Assembly: GCA_029263055.1 (NCBI GenBank)
Contig: JAJCYG010000054.1
Span: 1 to 64,000 of the forward strand
Origin: Actinomycetes bacterium
Lineage (GTDB): Bacteria; Auribacterota; JAJCYG01
Length of the DNA stretch: 64,000 nt
Direction of reading: 5' to 3'
Position 1 is the stretch's first letter, and each line of letters opens with the position of its first letter. The notes under the pieces were generated by a model that searched no databases, was not told the origin of the DNA, and was given only the letters and a program-made list of their open reading frames with translations. Positions 31,201 to 37,627 of this stretch are shown here, piece after piece. A program made the translations under genes and the position numbers.

Positions 31201-32617
31201 AAGCAAAAATGCAATTCTAAACCGGCTTCAATTGCGGCTTTTAGCTATTGCCACATCGATCGAGCAAAAAAATCTTAGAGAAGATCTTCGGTTTGAAATC
31301 GCAAGAGAGCAGGTTGAACAATCAGCAGAAGCCCGTCGACTCTATTTTGATAAGTTTTTTGATGCAGCAACAACCTCATCTCGAGAAACAGCTCTTTTAA
31401 CTTCTGTGATCCGAATCGCAACCTCAGGATTAACCGCCGAAGATGACTATATTCGAAACCGTTTGGCTGGAGAAGCACCTCAAGCCAGAGCAGCGCAACC
31501 TCAAACCAAAGCCCCCGTAGAGATCCTCGTTCCCGCGTCTATCTCTACACCTGCCGACAAAGCACCGGCAAAAGATTCGGGGGCTGTGGAAAGAGGGCGT
31601 GATCAAGCTCTTCCACAACTGCTTCAAACAGATTCACCGCGTGAACGCGCACGTAACTCTGAACAGGTTAAAGAACTTAAAGCAAATTTAACGCGATTCA
31701 TCGAAAAAATTGGACCCAGCATTTTCGATTCTTTTGCCAATGCCTCATTAACCACTCCTTCAGAAGGAGACTTACGCAACAGCGATCCTGCTAGGTATTA
31801 TCAAGAGGTCTTAGAAACAGGCATCTATTCTGATTTAGTCAATTTAGTTGCTTCTATTGATATATTTTCTATTGATGAAGACCCTGAACTCTTTTCTGAT
31901 GTTGTTGCTATTCAAGCCTTATTTGAAAGAAAAGTCGGAGCATTAAATATTTTGAGCCAGACAGGTTCTTACGGATTAACCTATTCAAAAACAGGGAAAC
32001 TTGCCAAAAAAGATGAAGAGATTGAGCTTAAAAAATTAGTCTTTGCTTTAGATGCAGCTCACTTTCCAATCAAAGATGGAGAGATTGATTTTGACAATCT
32101 TAATCCAGACATTAGAGACCTTCTTTTAAATTCAGGAAAAAAAGGTAAGAGCACCTTACAAATTATTCTTTTCTCCATTAACCCAGATGGAGCGGATGAA
32201 GTACAAAAAGTAAAAGATGCCTTAAACCAATCTTATATTCAAACAGCAAATATTGAAACGCACAGCACACGAAGAGGTTTGAGCACACAAAGCACCGACA
32301 AACAAGTGAATGGGTTTGTTAATCGCGTCTTAGGCAAAGCCAAAGCCTTTAAAGCCACTCAAGATAATGTGATCTTCTTAACCACCGCAGAAAACCACAA
32401 AAATGTCTTTAGTCGCAGTTTACAAGAGTTCTTCCTTTACTTGGTTGCTGATCCTGGAGAATCGACTTACTATGTCGATGAAGCCTTAGCTGAGAGCTAT
32501 AAAGAGGTCACAGGAGAAGAATTACCAGAAAAACTCGAGTTTGTTCCAGAACTCCGTTTTGACGACAGCTCCATAGACAACTTCAAACGCGAACAAGAGA
32601 CAAAACGAGCTGCATAA
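13280..32617 (+). CDS. Giant multidomain exported protein, about 6445 aa
   Basis: One uninterrupted frame of 6445 codons. I place the start at GTG 13280: it follows an AAAAAGG Shine-Dalgarno and lies downstream of the promoter, whereas the in-frame TTG at 13196 is the -35 box itself. The N-terminus is a signal peptide (RLRKHRR, then a hydrophobic core ending near IWAQ). Approximate domain order: TraB/ChaN-like (75-520); helical region; GGDEF-like with GGDEL (1828-1832); hydrophobic CPBP-like module 1 (2066-2214); HEARH zincin-like motif (2543-2547); FHA 1 (2795-2855); PP2C phosphatase (2895-3290); CPBP-like module 2 (3616-3776); FHA 2 (4070-4170); LanKC-N-like (4214-4400); Ala/Gln/Glu-rich coiled coils (4500-4773); long helical tail to the end. 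The last third is unrecognised. The role is unknown; size, export signal and phospho-signalling domains suggest a cell-surface or envelope-spanning protein. Whether FHA and PP2C lie inside or outside the membrane is unresolved. Individual domains are discussed in the findings. Confidence 0.9.
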   Translation: MYSIRLRKHRRAFQAVSLVIAIQLVIPTSIWAQTQGLPKVLEPPSPAGPVVLLPKNILSLQVPESYGNIKQTTLGNQGKIVIHVQDSHVNYEAQTNIAQILKHLVQELTLQANEATPKPLIAIEGAAGPSNSKWFQLFPNEEAKKNVLDYYLRRGYISGPQLFQVFDKNNIPVVGVETPKLYLENLEFFRKTYANNTEILKHIEEIETALVAIRNAIFNEELIKASDKSKAFQNNSVNLTDYLDFLTELSNKQSVRLDRYEQVVLAKQAIDLEKSIDYDQVNKERNKLITRLKTALTKEDISELVTQSLYFRLGKTTSLDYYNFLEDISRGANVPIELYPELLKYIEALFVQEQIDGELLYKQILEVDKKTKEALYQTDEERKCDILLNRIQILENLAKLELSRDQLAEYREDPLGFMAEEFLFYIEEKLSALNLDVRISPDVDEINNYFDTLEGFYRTALARDNALMANTLKAMDAQDTQIAILVTGGFHTEGMVKLFEEKDVSTMVISPRLTEDFTNEGYLDVMMNEMLPLARVLNKKGNRISQPLQVFVDQPITGQLVQQFELHSELVMLYLAASTLSSDNQTAKSVNENLEKIKSTLLSELSGENQAQAKAILDAIEKINKVSEDERNDAITVEFEYLGEAVVVSVANREGANQLVRELRSLFERGLEKGTLGENLTFVISNKGTTDSVLGERKEVTVSTRSLRRQTDLQEKPITSIAKVSRRSVHSGRTQSRTSRREAAEAKAREGQPETSDTLVQILFSSKNTEDFSQTLNLLFKKISQLNAEVLKAQRAGKNEEALALSTQRYQLFNSLFQPDNNRPEGANAQSRLQTLVDQGIVKQNEIEALDKWREKVILDLAGDVLRRNQAVYDLITQDNGFKEYALNAGLKGREKQAYNQYVSSRIFLVRLGARPGTSNYAALKSDFDFNLIAESSIGEQLYRLLKKEVSQKIDMQAVKLDFFLQTPDYYETFDVNPEIAARDLFNPDKYKVAEDFVRRLSLQGEPFKIGEEGTVRRSPTIQRKIRSQAEKIVQYQRGAEGPELILRQLYDLTRLFDKQTSEFETTDEDIRKAAKAILRSAEGFLIADDALRQKLNTAALAAALSKEKDSFRPIIDLIEQSSLSKIQKRLIRHAYDIYALNLPIEEVLLDEKLRIQFSNLGLQFVESAYRSTEEKIDYEKQRLSLPLQALIKTYAEAKLSPSEQEAFQDFYTIVLETQLARISSPKTRLATIRKFNLELQRVDLLLLRAESPFTVPSLGKISSITIVEKDRRLSERLKTAEISKLVRKAQLTGVDSLSSEEEQLLETFLERFNENQPLLYKLIEEGSRYPFLTELKTVDKVFAQVAYELERVEQTEGETTTFTLKELLTKMTNLKELNSRKTKDEASKDLVDGFRELTRSAEFKSLFPKKGLVGAVQKFHLGLALNKTDETAIEEYEDKAVKVFDEGGITVYQVPSTEEEISTAQKALQKGEALSEAQLSSQLKNLVIQITGRPDPKIISKFLSGQFRELTTVSRLAEATDPNAQRDQVEVPPVIEVFPESIERFVNSQLNRIRELESLRNFEQAEAVYSDLADIVSSFNLTESGDLLSTSHIISRIDQAKKDIAAAKNPKDRLIKILKLEELVRFARRESTGVSHSKFKNARGEALFVYDVKRVLESAPGDPIRQTQGANLTGKFLGDGDGHKVGSYNVVQTILELKQFKAAQDRGENPSLEKLLSQTGNKRDKQLGVFLHVYAHPEKAALEIKLLSADQFIIIRNKLNILQERLESDVRAGRLNLPPPGTEPLNLYRQVKELLNIDRSSKQNFANGIAAFGRKLKKEGYLGYARGGDELAVVIQSPGYAAAIGILVDLLTHKQEEGAVIAFSGGVGFAQITPNIDFNTISKQNAAALKLTKLLKETSIERAPLEKYAYVYGQPLTPNVADLVVRGAISQINSARSATDLAKLEDLTLPGDEALWEAAFSESRRAQSKWKRIQSQLEGITKKYKNVFTDGNRIYVQAQIRSLPKARQHYFDLLTSNGDRNALQEEAYNFLIQTLTETSSRDPIDVALRENLSREISVAVKEKKSRAFSKGVLAPIYSQTARLIPRVLNPFLSFLNRESIDSEKLQKRIAEDVVVPLIEEGLLLLTLFFGGPAYLLARAFFVAGHALQDRDARKNFDGFLRATFIPALISVFATLPLLLNPAGASVGLIALIGLTAHIGLNSLVTQAALSSGKANFNPVREQVLKFIESLGQQKKRPGIKGQESLNNKVSKLLKYLNAQLANENVTAQTVKELLDKLSNSYSLEILGLQDQFNQLYEQVSEKSVSEPTSEADYNITGENSETLGEVIQLLNEAIGASRLRRVYLTTNKTDLARRQELRANQSAAKIQEKLRTSQLFSRVDSVTAQLLFKRLQNVITNYSAKNADKTLSELRSLRREINEILIPQGYYLYLTLETDGLKKSISAKGGIIDAELTQTHTITNERGQQQSFNVYYVESLIQGLGTQLGFSKKFGQHNLLDGDTVVWTEHYQGEVKQTKDDVRDYFGDEAAQEITADKIAQSVEVHEARHGYDARTFVSERINIVARAQNQAQNSLATIFRQLTAAGIPRAKAVEAANELSAFLAEIGVGPIPKASFVDFLNRAEGFVNSSKREGKSAHSIAALILIEQLLKQAGETPSNGNVFNYTPSQRLTYASDVSNLLGKFNDLSQAEINQLLRTLAEQTYQDIFESSLYVGNYAKKVEAEPVALETIPLPEQSILEKYSTILLESSGVKLAKKPISIDPKTQVIQLGSDGKSVLKFKLSPTGQVEGISIFNNESLEDFPIKAGKTYKVGRSNKVEITVSSPGISRQHLSFEVTQDNKIIVQDLNSGNGTFIRTIKESPKALPDAKEPVDLLESEEVIEQAVEAAPVETEKTQLVHTEASRQNKKKSPTNEDASFTLALNNGITVSAVLDGVGGGDAGDLASNTAKAVLQEQLGALQYAQKLTKESVRTILLRAFETARLAVDEAAKREDKPTTNTTVVVSVSFINENNERVVVIANAGDSRGYVFRNNEQSLEQVTEDDSLIRSLAYDWATTGLLGQNEQQVLKARYELTRSSETEDVERVLRDVFRNNPSTGNFKQVGLSLIDNYYSIYAVPGRFSAAKARLPRLYSTLINGSATVLDSAQAKTLRKELRDIKDSLAQTEDTRQIELLLTQLRQSTLNLLNQIIEPQNSDLFISILANYYYGLGNVITSDLRRTNDQNLSIFSTILQPNDRLILTSDGVHDNVTFRQLEQKLGQLKAGEGAQALVDLAYQINRKDDDITAVEETYLPQELEPSRTTPEPIAQLIGPISLAVMAFEANPNDQTAIPVFELNRQLLEVINQLTGAPVRSLTENSLFNTLAPEDQEWIRASADLMNQYNAAYVTRLTNDTRFLTQELQRLRSITTELNKVQSAQLYFATTRLLNSVTTAEEQTIALLQIEALSTIRRHYFNLLKEDNSPYAKQIVSRIIELAENTGDSSDLTLLEEVKTLSPQEEVKQPYSEETVAKINQLITNSSAIGSLSQGRKVQLALLDTFQVGGESYTVLGDPQNRGIFLYNTTANTFQLVTYQTLAQPNGIQIKQAQIKAINGGVVLIGNGEATQEQRVTLYRANQAEVSRAFGKGVLFPVYQIASAIVTLPFHILSTDPKSRIFSRTDFSKKSEEIKRRYYVFIEDVLVPAIEEGGLFFLLATFGPVGYLIGRLLFVFGHLFNPITTEEEFAQTRKEDLIAVSKMLALPTLISIVTLAAALPFAVITPYVFLIGLATHIASNLYVSYSNTTLEKAVLGKSALFNKDITPVDKLNAFIMELDSLPIEEQAEFLTKNRGLLAQLRFQVEGVANRDIKANTNLAYLSILSFIYAQTVHGGPSSVTLQSGQKTPYGAWGITWANKLLNPDSEANNNVFNNKLDTFVRNQKLGQNEAEIKTVFKNLADKLNQRALQESALNKNRLEQTLEALINKILQSKYLQKRFDTISFNAFLRKVLSQELNLNKKDMSLVRFITQALTPSTEGYGTRESVVDPDKATIEAGRAKFLQRYERLSKEKVAFDQLIDQMNNRNKEFVNLQQQPGSSLELSDGSIFSIGDAYFRVSRIDENNILLSSYNSNNKENPYSTTVLAINNNYEFKIGRGTDTNLRLPLPNISRNHASLRIQNGRVYLVDNNSSNGTFVIQDRTIDDAGATISTNVRDIYQPGEGTLREVLGYEIVSTEQGDLFEGMPEDDYWPRPYWSTWESGEDHPEQFWKVHVAATLRPVIDQKVAVAITKYLRERNVAHKIHRPDFIKKHTADEVEKRDGVRQTLKLITLYPKDRALAIELAAEIETLIEKLTAEDNVKAKPIQGEKPVNRDGGYTHFRFASNKSDYGITYFEDPNTGEITQESREKYFVPAWEGGDIAPEVRALYKKLKGVEEVDQAADPFIEFNNAFLALKNNPRISEVRNNVREPNKPLPNQQNKPVVQVAQEIVADATALIQRLEQTNRSLQDARITKLITEAKQLREPFNRYLTAIAQAEQAAEAQRIAQLQSAQRAQQAAAEEQRVAQQKSDAEALVLRLTQQGIDVLNQANKTSDINEALSLLSQAKGAYFQAERTMQANKLTSKEFLSQFGKQQATFFQLRAEREKIFIDSAAVTVKQRLAPLQTITADPSKPNEVLDGTSTRLELARKTLTELDSLYYELRALKLDARVTFFNTSIEATEAGQLKLIALIEQMEQLLKQQEERRIAQQQEAERKRAEAAEAAKAKEAQQQRVAQQQETERKRAEAAEAERKLAEAAYQDIVAKMKQIKLDERITFSLVGIYPDEVIQNGQTRVAFAGDTLEATQLIVEELEALARKHQSAALVELHEKTSIYSEQLKEHVEKLRKLYGERQKIKADALTKVVQATERLKLGLSSLDKSSNVLITYIKNARTNFADATAKVTNNLLIDIRFSSRWEQEKQNYFLQLKALEQVLLDRADRAIVKFEKDLSYGSFSDSSKEKIAPNTTREQRARSLLMEGRRLRQEINTLRLGFYDKDDKTKFALLDESEQRKRSELSLLEARIEVKESTILGLLNLWNGIEYINRVNKILAEAIQSNNLTKVKAAKEKAEALYELTGQFVYNKNLTANKSFLFAWDTFREQYLITIQGLEAKLVAPVQSLANQISTLIYSREWTFIEQDPKNPKEKLWGNNKDRFAMAKEFIEAFVAFEKRAAELDQQLSNEATKALIEYVATNKNKLDKLNSSLEAAVKEEKRAALRAKAPKRGKAKEKAVAKVLKGKETPTHSLLREAGIVPGVADLSPPLSRVRDLNELTQKIVARITRIKNNLVREELTDAYKKELALAYRYFQALEKPAEALPQEDKERLRASYRANRGVGFFAGVTAEKITGSNATQTGALNLSQRIFRRLVIDGANNTNLIKNANEQISFLIGAARENQVRLEALDETPLLQRRIRALKNLRANLSRSKKSYSQLTTLVQEINSFNPAEQTYEQGIEKLNKIQALFKDYLAVLQNIDRSIIPVEARNEEGGITSIGRDTLVAQLLTAQNQIKAQLAAIKPATPEIVVEEVVPEEKVSVSPSLLVFRPNGIYKTEAVKKIINTFTTPEAVIAFANQYARQAVNVAQERDQEYTEKQALYLEVISENSDRGERHLTALNRLGTLTLSKQLHKRNTVVQALELKQLLQLLRTETPLGKTQRLNYEDITRANKNDQQDFESLNNLLISFLALAKRTPILNRERETRWAAIQLNNYILALIKNPKKRPRAMNAWFWFYQNAIPDFARYTIALSLELKSLYKARVSTLLDNAGLSQFDFKYLFSSKQDAERWSQTALKPKEQELFQRLRKNKTLLFVNEETFKKSRISRKDRLLLKELRKSNDFLVLVRLSELNHEITETHYSYLRSIKEKEADPRVAIRTFKPEGTPPVERASFEDVIQARQKQDPSLFDRTEEALAVIERQALTSENRARLVIEQIFKEAAEEKSPTTVDGYERMYLKILEQFPALLLNEIKRLSKNAILNRLQLRLLAIATSIEQKNLREDLRFEIAREQVEQSAEARRLYFDKFFDAATTSSRETALLTSVIRIATSGLTAEDDYIRNRLAGEAPQARAAQPQTKAPVEILVPASISTPADKAPAKDSGAVERGRDQALPQLLQTDSPRERARNSEQVKELKANLTRFIEKIGPSIFDSFANASLTTPSEGDLRNSDPARYYQEVLETGIYSDLVNLVASIDIFSIDEDPELFSDVVAIQALFERKVGALNILSQTGSYGLTYSKTGKLAKKDEEIELKKLVFALDAAHFPIKDGEIDFDNLNPDIRDLLLNSGKKGKSTLQIILFSINPDGADEVQKVKDALNQSYIQTANIETHSTRRGLSTQSTDKQVNGFVNRVLGKAKAFKATQDNVIFLTTAENHKNVFSRSLQEFFLYLVADPGESTYYVDEALAESYKEVTGEELPEKLEFVPELRFDDSSIDNFKREQETKRAA
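27422..27551 (+). repeat. Direct repeat of 49 bp inside the giant gene
   Basis: Copies at 27422-27470 and 27503-27551 agree at 47 of 49 positions and encode two heptad-like Ala/Gln/Glu/Lys segments of the coiled-coil region (core ERKRAEAAEA). It keeps the frame and looks like recent in-frame duplication, typical of TolA-like helical stalks. Confidence 0.85.
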
Positions 32618-32658
32618 CCTTCGCAAACACCTTTATTTAAGCAATTTACATAATTAAC

Positions 32659-32687
32659 TTGACTCCAATACGCTTCTCTGCTATCCT
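32659..32687 (+). promoter_or_regulatory. Sigma-70 promoter for the 941-aa exported protein
   Basis: TTGACT (32659-32664), 17 bp, TATCCT (32682-32687), 38 bp before the GTG start. It lies in the 108-bp gap after the giant gene, so the 941-aa gene can be expressed independently. Confidence 0.6.
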
Positions 32688-32725
32688 ATACTCTTTACAA
32701 AAGCTATTAGGAGAGGTGCTATAAC

Positions 32726-35551
32726 GTGCGTGTGAGACCTATTCAGCGAATGCTTCAATCAATGATAAGCCTTTTTTTAGTGCTCTCACTATCTCCTCTT
32801 TCCACATCTGCTTTACACAAACAATCTTATCTTGCCCCTTATTCTGAAAGTCTCTTTTTTCGATTAAATGAACAACAAAAAGAACGTGCGCAAAACTTAA
32901 TCCAAACCCTGGAAAAGGTGCTCGCTTATTTAGAGGAAGAAGAGCGTGGCTATATTGCTTTAGATTGGGTAGATGAAGAGAGCCCCTTACAATATCGAGA
33001 TAAGTTCGGTAAAAAAAGTGCGCAAGAAGGCTTGATCCCCCGAATGCAGTTTTATCAACTTCTTGGAATTAAAAACATTGAAGCGCTCAAAGAAATGCTT
33101 GAAACCGCACTTCAAGAAAAGGGCATGCTCCCTAAAAAATGGACGCTCTCGCTAGACCCTGCCATAGGTCTTTACCGTTTCTTACGATTAACTCATTCTC
33201 TTTCAGAAAGCGAAACTATTTTTGGAGCGCTACAACTGAAGAGTTTTCATAGAAACAATCCCCATCTAAACAAACCCTTTCTTTCTTTAACCTCAGGCGC
33301 CATTCACTACCAATTAGCAGATTTCATTCTACATGGAGAAGAAGCTCAACAAGCAACAGCCGCTCTTTTTTCAAACTCTCTAGCTAAAGAAAAACAACTA
33401 AAAGTAAATTTGCTAAAAAGAACCGATGTGGCGACTGATCTTATTAAGACAATGGATCAGTTAAAAGGTTCCATTAAGCCAGGCAACTGGAAAGGAAATG
33501 ACAAACAGAAAAGAGAGGTCATTTTAGCCGCAGAAAAATATGCGGAAAGTTTTGTCCCTTTTCGGCTGAGACAACGTGCTTTTCAAGAAAACCTATATTC
33601 ACTCAACGGAAGCCAGCTTCAAGAATGGCTGACTCAAACCGCACAACACATTCTAGAGAATGAAATCGTATTAAGTGAAAAAGGAGGAGAGATCAACTAC
33701 ATCAATCTTCCTGCTCTGACCGAACATCCTGAATCAAGCGACATTGTTCTAAGTGGAATTAGCGAAGCAGAACTTCAACTGACTGAATTGCTTCAGATTG
33801 CGATGCGGCCAGAACAGGAGATCATCAAAGAGATTGCTTTTCGCTTATCAAGCAAAGAAAAACCCGTTGCAGGCAAATATGAAGCAGACTTAAGCCGCTT
33901 GATTCCATCTTTTTCTGCAGACCTTTTTCAAAATGAATTTGTCTTTTATTCCTTGCTCAAAATATTAAGTGCCACCTCAACCTTTACACCCCTATTAGAA
34001 TCAAACAACGACACAAATGACTACGGCCTTATTTTAAGAAAAAATATTTTGGTCGCACTCCAAACAAAACGACCTCTTTGGTTTACTCACGCATTAACGC
34101 TGCTTAATGAAGAAGGCGATGCTTACGAACTCATTGTTTCCTTTCTAGCCGCAACCGGCTGGATTGACACAAATGCCCAATTTATACTTCAAAAAAACGT
34201 AGCCAAAGACCGTGACGAGATTGAAAAAATTAAAAAACTATTATCAAAAAGCATTGTTGTCACATCTGCAACAATAGAAGCTGAGGAACATTTTCTAGAA
34301 GAGTTTGAATATCTCCAACATGGCAGAGGCTGGGAATCAACACAGCGCATAGATATGCCTTTAGACAAACTTCGCGTTTATACCTTTATCAAAGCAAAAA
34401 TATTTTTATCTAAACATCCAGTAGACAACACTGCTACCGCACTAGCATTTCTATCTAGCGAAGAATTTATGGACGTTGCCAAAGAGGCAACAACCATTGC
34501 CGCTCTTCCAAACGTTTTATCTGAAGTCCTAAGCCGCAAACAGGCAACCCGTCAAATAAAAGGCTTTTACCAATGGGCTTTTTACCAACATAACGACTCA
34601 TTTAGAGCAGCTATTCTCTTTTTTGAAGCAGCGGTCAACCACATCATTGATTTAGGCCCATACGATAATCTGGATATTTTAAATCGTCGGTTTCAAGGCC
34701 TTCTTCAACGAATGAGACGCTTTATTTCAGCAAGCTCCCTCCAAGATTTTTTAAGACAACTCTTTTATTTTCGCATTCAAGAACGTGTTATGGAAACCAT
34801 CTCAAATTACTTTTTTGAGCAACTGCTCACACATTTAAACAACCAACTTGAAACAAACACAATTCGTTTTCCTCAACTGGAAAGAGCTTTAGAAAATATT
34901 GCGACAACCTATACAACCGCAGAGCAAGCCTTAGAAGATGCACAAGATAATACCGGAGCAATCACAGAAATAGAGCATGTAATGAGCCCTATTCGATTTG
35001 CTAAAGAAGAGAGTGATTTTTTTAGTGAAGGCTCGGCAAATAAAACGGCATCAGAAAATAAAGCGACAAAAATAGTTCGCCTCCGACTTAGCCTCGCTTA
35101 TATCTTTGTTAAAGAAAAAATAAAACAAGAGCTCCAACAACAATTTGAACAAGGTGTTCCAATCTTACAAATTTGGGAAGAAGCACCTCAACGACTCGCT
35201 CAAGCCAAAAAACTTTTTTTAGAAGAGTTTTCCCAACAAAAATATTTATTAGAAATAAGAAGGCAACTTAGATTAGAAACAGTCGTAAAAGAAAAAACCC
35301 TCATTTCAGACAAAGCAAACAGACTTCCCATTCCAAGTGGAAACGAAGAACAAAAAGAGCAATTTCTCTGTCTCTTAAGAAAATTAAAAGAAGGGGGCGC
35401 AATGAAGAACGTCCCAGCTTTAGAACAACTTATTTTAACCCCTATTCCAGCGGCCGAACTTCTCAAGACAAAGCTCCTATCAACCCATGCCCTTCCCCTT
35501 TCCAAGCTCCTTATTGCCTCAGAAGAACCTTATATGGATGAAAGTCTCTAA
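32726..35551 (+). CDS. Large exported protein of unknown function
   Basis: A 941-aa protein, GTG start with TAGGAGAGG 9 bp upstream. It has a clear signal peptide: basic MRVRPIQRM, a hydrophobic segment SLFLVLSLSPL, then a cleavage-like STSA. Just after it comes SYLAPYS, similar to NLAPVT in the 1309-aa protein and FLSPTT in the 2056-aa protein. The remainder is predicted mostly helical and charged, with no recognisable domain, catalytic motif or further transmembrane helix. Composition and codon use resemble the tail of the giant protein directly upstream, so the two may work together or derive from one ancestral gene. I do not assign a function. Confidence 0.85.
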   Translation: MRVRPIQRMLQSMISLFLVLSLSPLSTSALHKQSYLAPYSESLFFRLNEQQKERAQNLIQTLEKVLAYLEEEERGYIALDWVDEESPLQYRDKFGKKSAQEGLIPRMQFYQLLGIKNIEALKEMLETALQEKGMLPKKWTLSLDPAIGLYRFLRLTHSLSESETIFGALQLKSFHRNNPHLNKPFLSLTSGAIHYQLADFILHGEEAQQATAALFSNSLAKEKQLKVNLLKRTDVATDLIKTMDQLKGSIKPGNWKGNDKQKREVILAAEKYAESFVPFRLRQRAFQENLYSLNGSQLQEWLTQTAQHILENEIVLSEKGGEINYINLPALTEHPESSDIVLSGISEAELQLTELLQIAMRPEQEIIKEIAFRLSSKEKPVAGKYEADLSRLIPSFSADLFQNEFVFYSLLKILSATSTFTPLLESNNDTNDYGLILRKNILVALQTKRPLWFTHALTLLNEEGDAYELIVSFLAATGWIDTNAQFILQKNVAKDRDEIEKIKKLLSKSIVVTSATIEAEEHFLEEFEYLQHGRGWESTQRIDMPLDKLRVYTFIKAKIFLSKHPVDNTATALAFLSSEEFMDVAKEATTIAALPNVLSEVLSRKQATRQIKGFYQWAFYQHNDSFRAAILFFEAAVNHIIDLGPYDNLDILNRRFQGLLQRMRRFISASSLQDFLRQLFYFRIQERVMETISNYFFEQLLTHLNNQLETNTIRFPQLERALENIATTYTTAEQALEDAQDNTGAITEIEHVMSPIRFAKEESDFFSEGSANKTASENKATKIVRLRLSLAYIFVKEKIKQELQQQFEQGVPILQIWEEAPQRLAQAKKLFLEEFSQQKYLLEIRRQLRLETVVKEKTLISDKANRLPIPSGNEEQKEQFLCLLRKLKEGGAMKNVPALEQLILTPIPAAELLKTKLLSTHALPLSKLLIASEEPYMDESL

Positions 35552-35610
35552 ATTGCCTTGCAAAAACCGAATGAATCCTCTTTAATAAATGGCTTCTCAG
35601 CGAGAACATT

Positions 35611-37626
35611 ATGAACACTTTAGAAAACGAAACAAAACAACTCACTCAAGACTGCTTAAACACCATACGGTGCCTTTCTATGGATGCGGTGCAACAAGCC
35701 AATTCTGGGCATCCAGGTACGCCGATGGAACTCGCTTCTATTGCTTATATCTTATGGACCAAGCACTTACGTTATAACCCAGAAAACCCTAACTGGCCAA
35801 ACCGAGACCGAGTCATTCTCTCTTGCGGCCATGCCTGCATGCTGATTTACAGCATCTTGCACTTAACTGGGTACAAGATCTCTTTAGATGATATTAAGAA
35901 TTTTCGCCAATGGGAAAGCGTCACACCGGGCCATAACGAATATGGCGTCACTCCTGGCATTGAAGCCACCACAGGCCCTCTAGGCCAAGGGGTGAGCAAT
36001 GGAGTGGGGATTGCCTTAGCTGAGAAGTATTTAGCCACTCTGTTCAATCGCCCTAATTACGATGTGGTCGACCACTACACCTATGCGATTTGCAGTGATG
36101 GAGACATCATGGAAGGGGTTGCCCAAGAATCAGCCTCTATTGCGGGTCACTTAGGCTTAAACAAATTAATCGCCATCTACTCTGATAACAAAATCACCAT
36201 TGATGGCACCACAGACCTCACTTTTTCTGAAGATGTAGGCAAGCGGTATGAAGCGTATGGCTGGTTTGTGCAACGGATTGATGGCAATGATTTAGATGCT
36301 ATTGACCAAGCCATTATTGCCGCCAAAGCGCAAAGCGAAAAACCTTCAATCATTATTGCCCGCACCAACATTGGCTACGGCAGTCCTAATAAACAAGACA
36401 CTTCTGATGCCCATGGCGCTCCATTAGGCGATGAAGAGATTGCTTTGACCAAAAAGAATTTAGGCTGGGATCCAAATAAAAAGTTTTATGTTCCTTCTGA
36501 AGTTGAAGAAAAATACCGAAAAGCGATTCCACGTGGTAAAGAATTAGAACTGCAATGGGACAAAGTTTACGCAGCCTATGCCAAAGAACACCACGTACCT
36601 GCAGCACAATATCACTCAGTACTAAAAAGAGAATTGCCGCAGGATTGGGATAAAAACTTACCGACATTTAGCCCCGACGAAACGCTAGCCACACGCCAAG
36701 CTTCAGGTAAAGTGCTTCAAGCTTTAGCAGAAACCTTTCCTACTTTGATTGGTGGATCTGCTGATTTAAGTGGCTCGTGCAATACTGAAATTAAAAGCTC
36801 AGGAAGCTTTGCTAAAGGAGCAGAACAAAATAGAAATATTCGATTTGGTGTGCGTGAACATGCGATGGGAGCGATCTTAAATGGGATGGCTTTAAATGGC
36901 GGTGTTCGCCCATTTGGTTCCACGTTCTTGATCTTTTCTGATTACATGCGTCCTTCAATTCGATTGGCTGCATTAACACCCTTACCTGTCACATTTGTTT
37001 ACACACATGATTCCATTGGACTCGGCGAAGATGGCCCAACACATCAACCCATTGAACAATTATCCTCACTGCGAGCCATGCCTAACTTAAATGTGATTCG
37101 TCCCTGTGATGCCAATGAAACTGTTGAAGCATGGAAACAAGCCATGCTCCGTAACGACGGCCCAACAACCATTGTTTTATCACGACAAAAACTAGCCACA
37201 TTAGATCGAACAAAAGTCGCTCCAGCATCTGGGGCAGCTAAAGGGGCTTACACTCTTTCTGAAGCAAGCAACTCAAGTAAGATTCAAATCATTTTAATTG
37301 CAACAGGTGCAGAAGTGCACCTTGCTCTAGAAGCTCAAACAAGTTTAGAAAAAGAAGGTATTTCTACACGCGTTGTTTCCATTCCATGCTGGGAACTGTT
37401 TGAACAACAAGATGCCAGTTACAAACAATCGGTTCTACCTGAAGAAGTAACCGCTCGAGTCTCTATCGAAGCAGCCTCTCCACACGGATGGGAAAAATGG
37501 GTGGGGCTTAAAGGAAAAGTAATTGGGCTGAACCACTTTGGTGCCTCGGCACCTGCACCTATCTTAATGGAAAAATTTGGTTTTACCGCAGCAAACATTG
37601 TTAACAACGCTAAAGAACTTCTCTAA
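35611..37626 (+). CDS. tkt: Transketolase
   Basis: A 671-aa thiamine-diphosphate enzyme of the non-oxidative pentose phosphate pathway that moves two-carbon ketol units between sugar phosphates. Signature blocks: [12 protein letters not shown] at the N-terminus, [12 protein letters not shown], the ThDP/Mg motif CSDGDIMEG, the central domain with [17 protein letters not shown], then [20 protein letters not shown]. The length is that of full bacterial transketolase rather than a split archaeal type or DXS. ATG 35611 has only a weak ribosome-binding site; a TTGCAA / TTAATA pair with 18-bp spacing upstream may be its promoter. The lipoprotein gene follows 1 bp after its stop. Confidence 0.97.
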   Translation: MNTLENETKQLTQDCLNTIRCLSMDAVQQANSGHPGTPMELASIAYILWTKHLRYNPENPNWPNRDRVILSCGHACMLIYSILHLTGYKISLDDIKNFRQWESVTPGHNEYGVTPGIEATTGPLGQGVSNGVGIALAEKYLATLFNRPNYDVVDHYTYAICSDGDIMEGVAQESASIAGHLGLNKLIAIYSDNKITIDGTTDLTFSEDVGKRYEAYGWFVQRIDGNDLDAIDQAIIAAKAQSEKPSIIIARTNIGYGSPNKQDTSDAHGAPLGDEEIALTKKNLGWDPNKKFYVPSEVEEKYRKAIPRGKELELQWDKVYAAYAKEHHVPAAQYHSVLKRELPQDWDKNLPTFSPDETLATRQASGKVLQALAETFPTLIGGSADLSGSCNTEIKSSGSFAKGAEQNRNIRFGVREHAMGAILNGMALNGGVRPFGSTFLIFSDYMRPSIRLAALTPLPVTFVYTHDSIGLGEDGPTHQPIEQLSSLRAMPNLNVIRPCDANETVEAWKQAMLRNDGPTTIVLSRQKLATLDRTKVAPASGAAKGAYTLSEASNSSKIQIILIATGAEVHLALEAQTSLEKEGISTRVVSIPCWELFEQQDASYKQSVLPEEVTARVSIEAASPHGWEKWVGLKGKVIGLNHFGASAPAPILMEKFGFTAANIVNNAKELL

Positions 37627-37627
37627 T

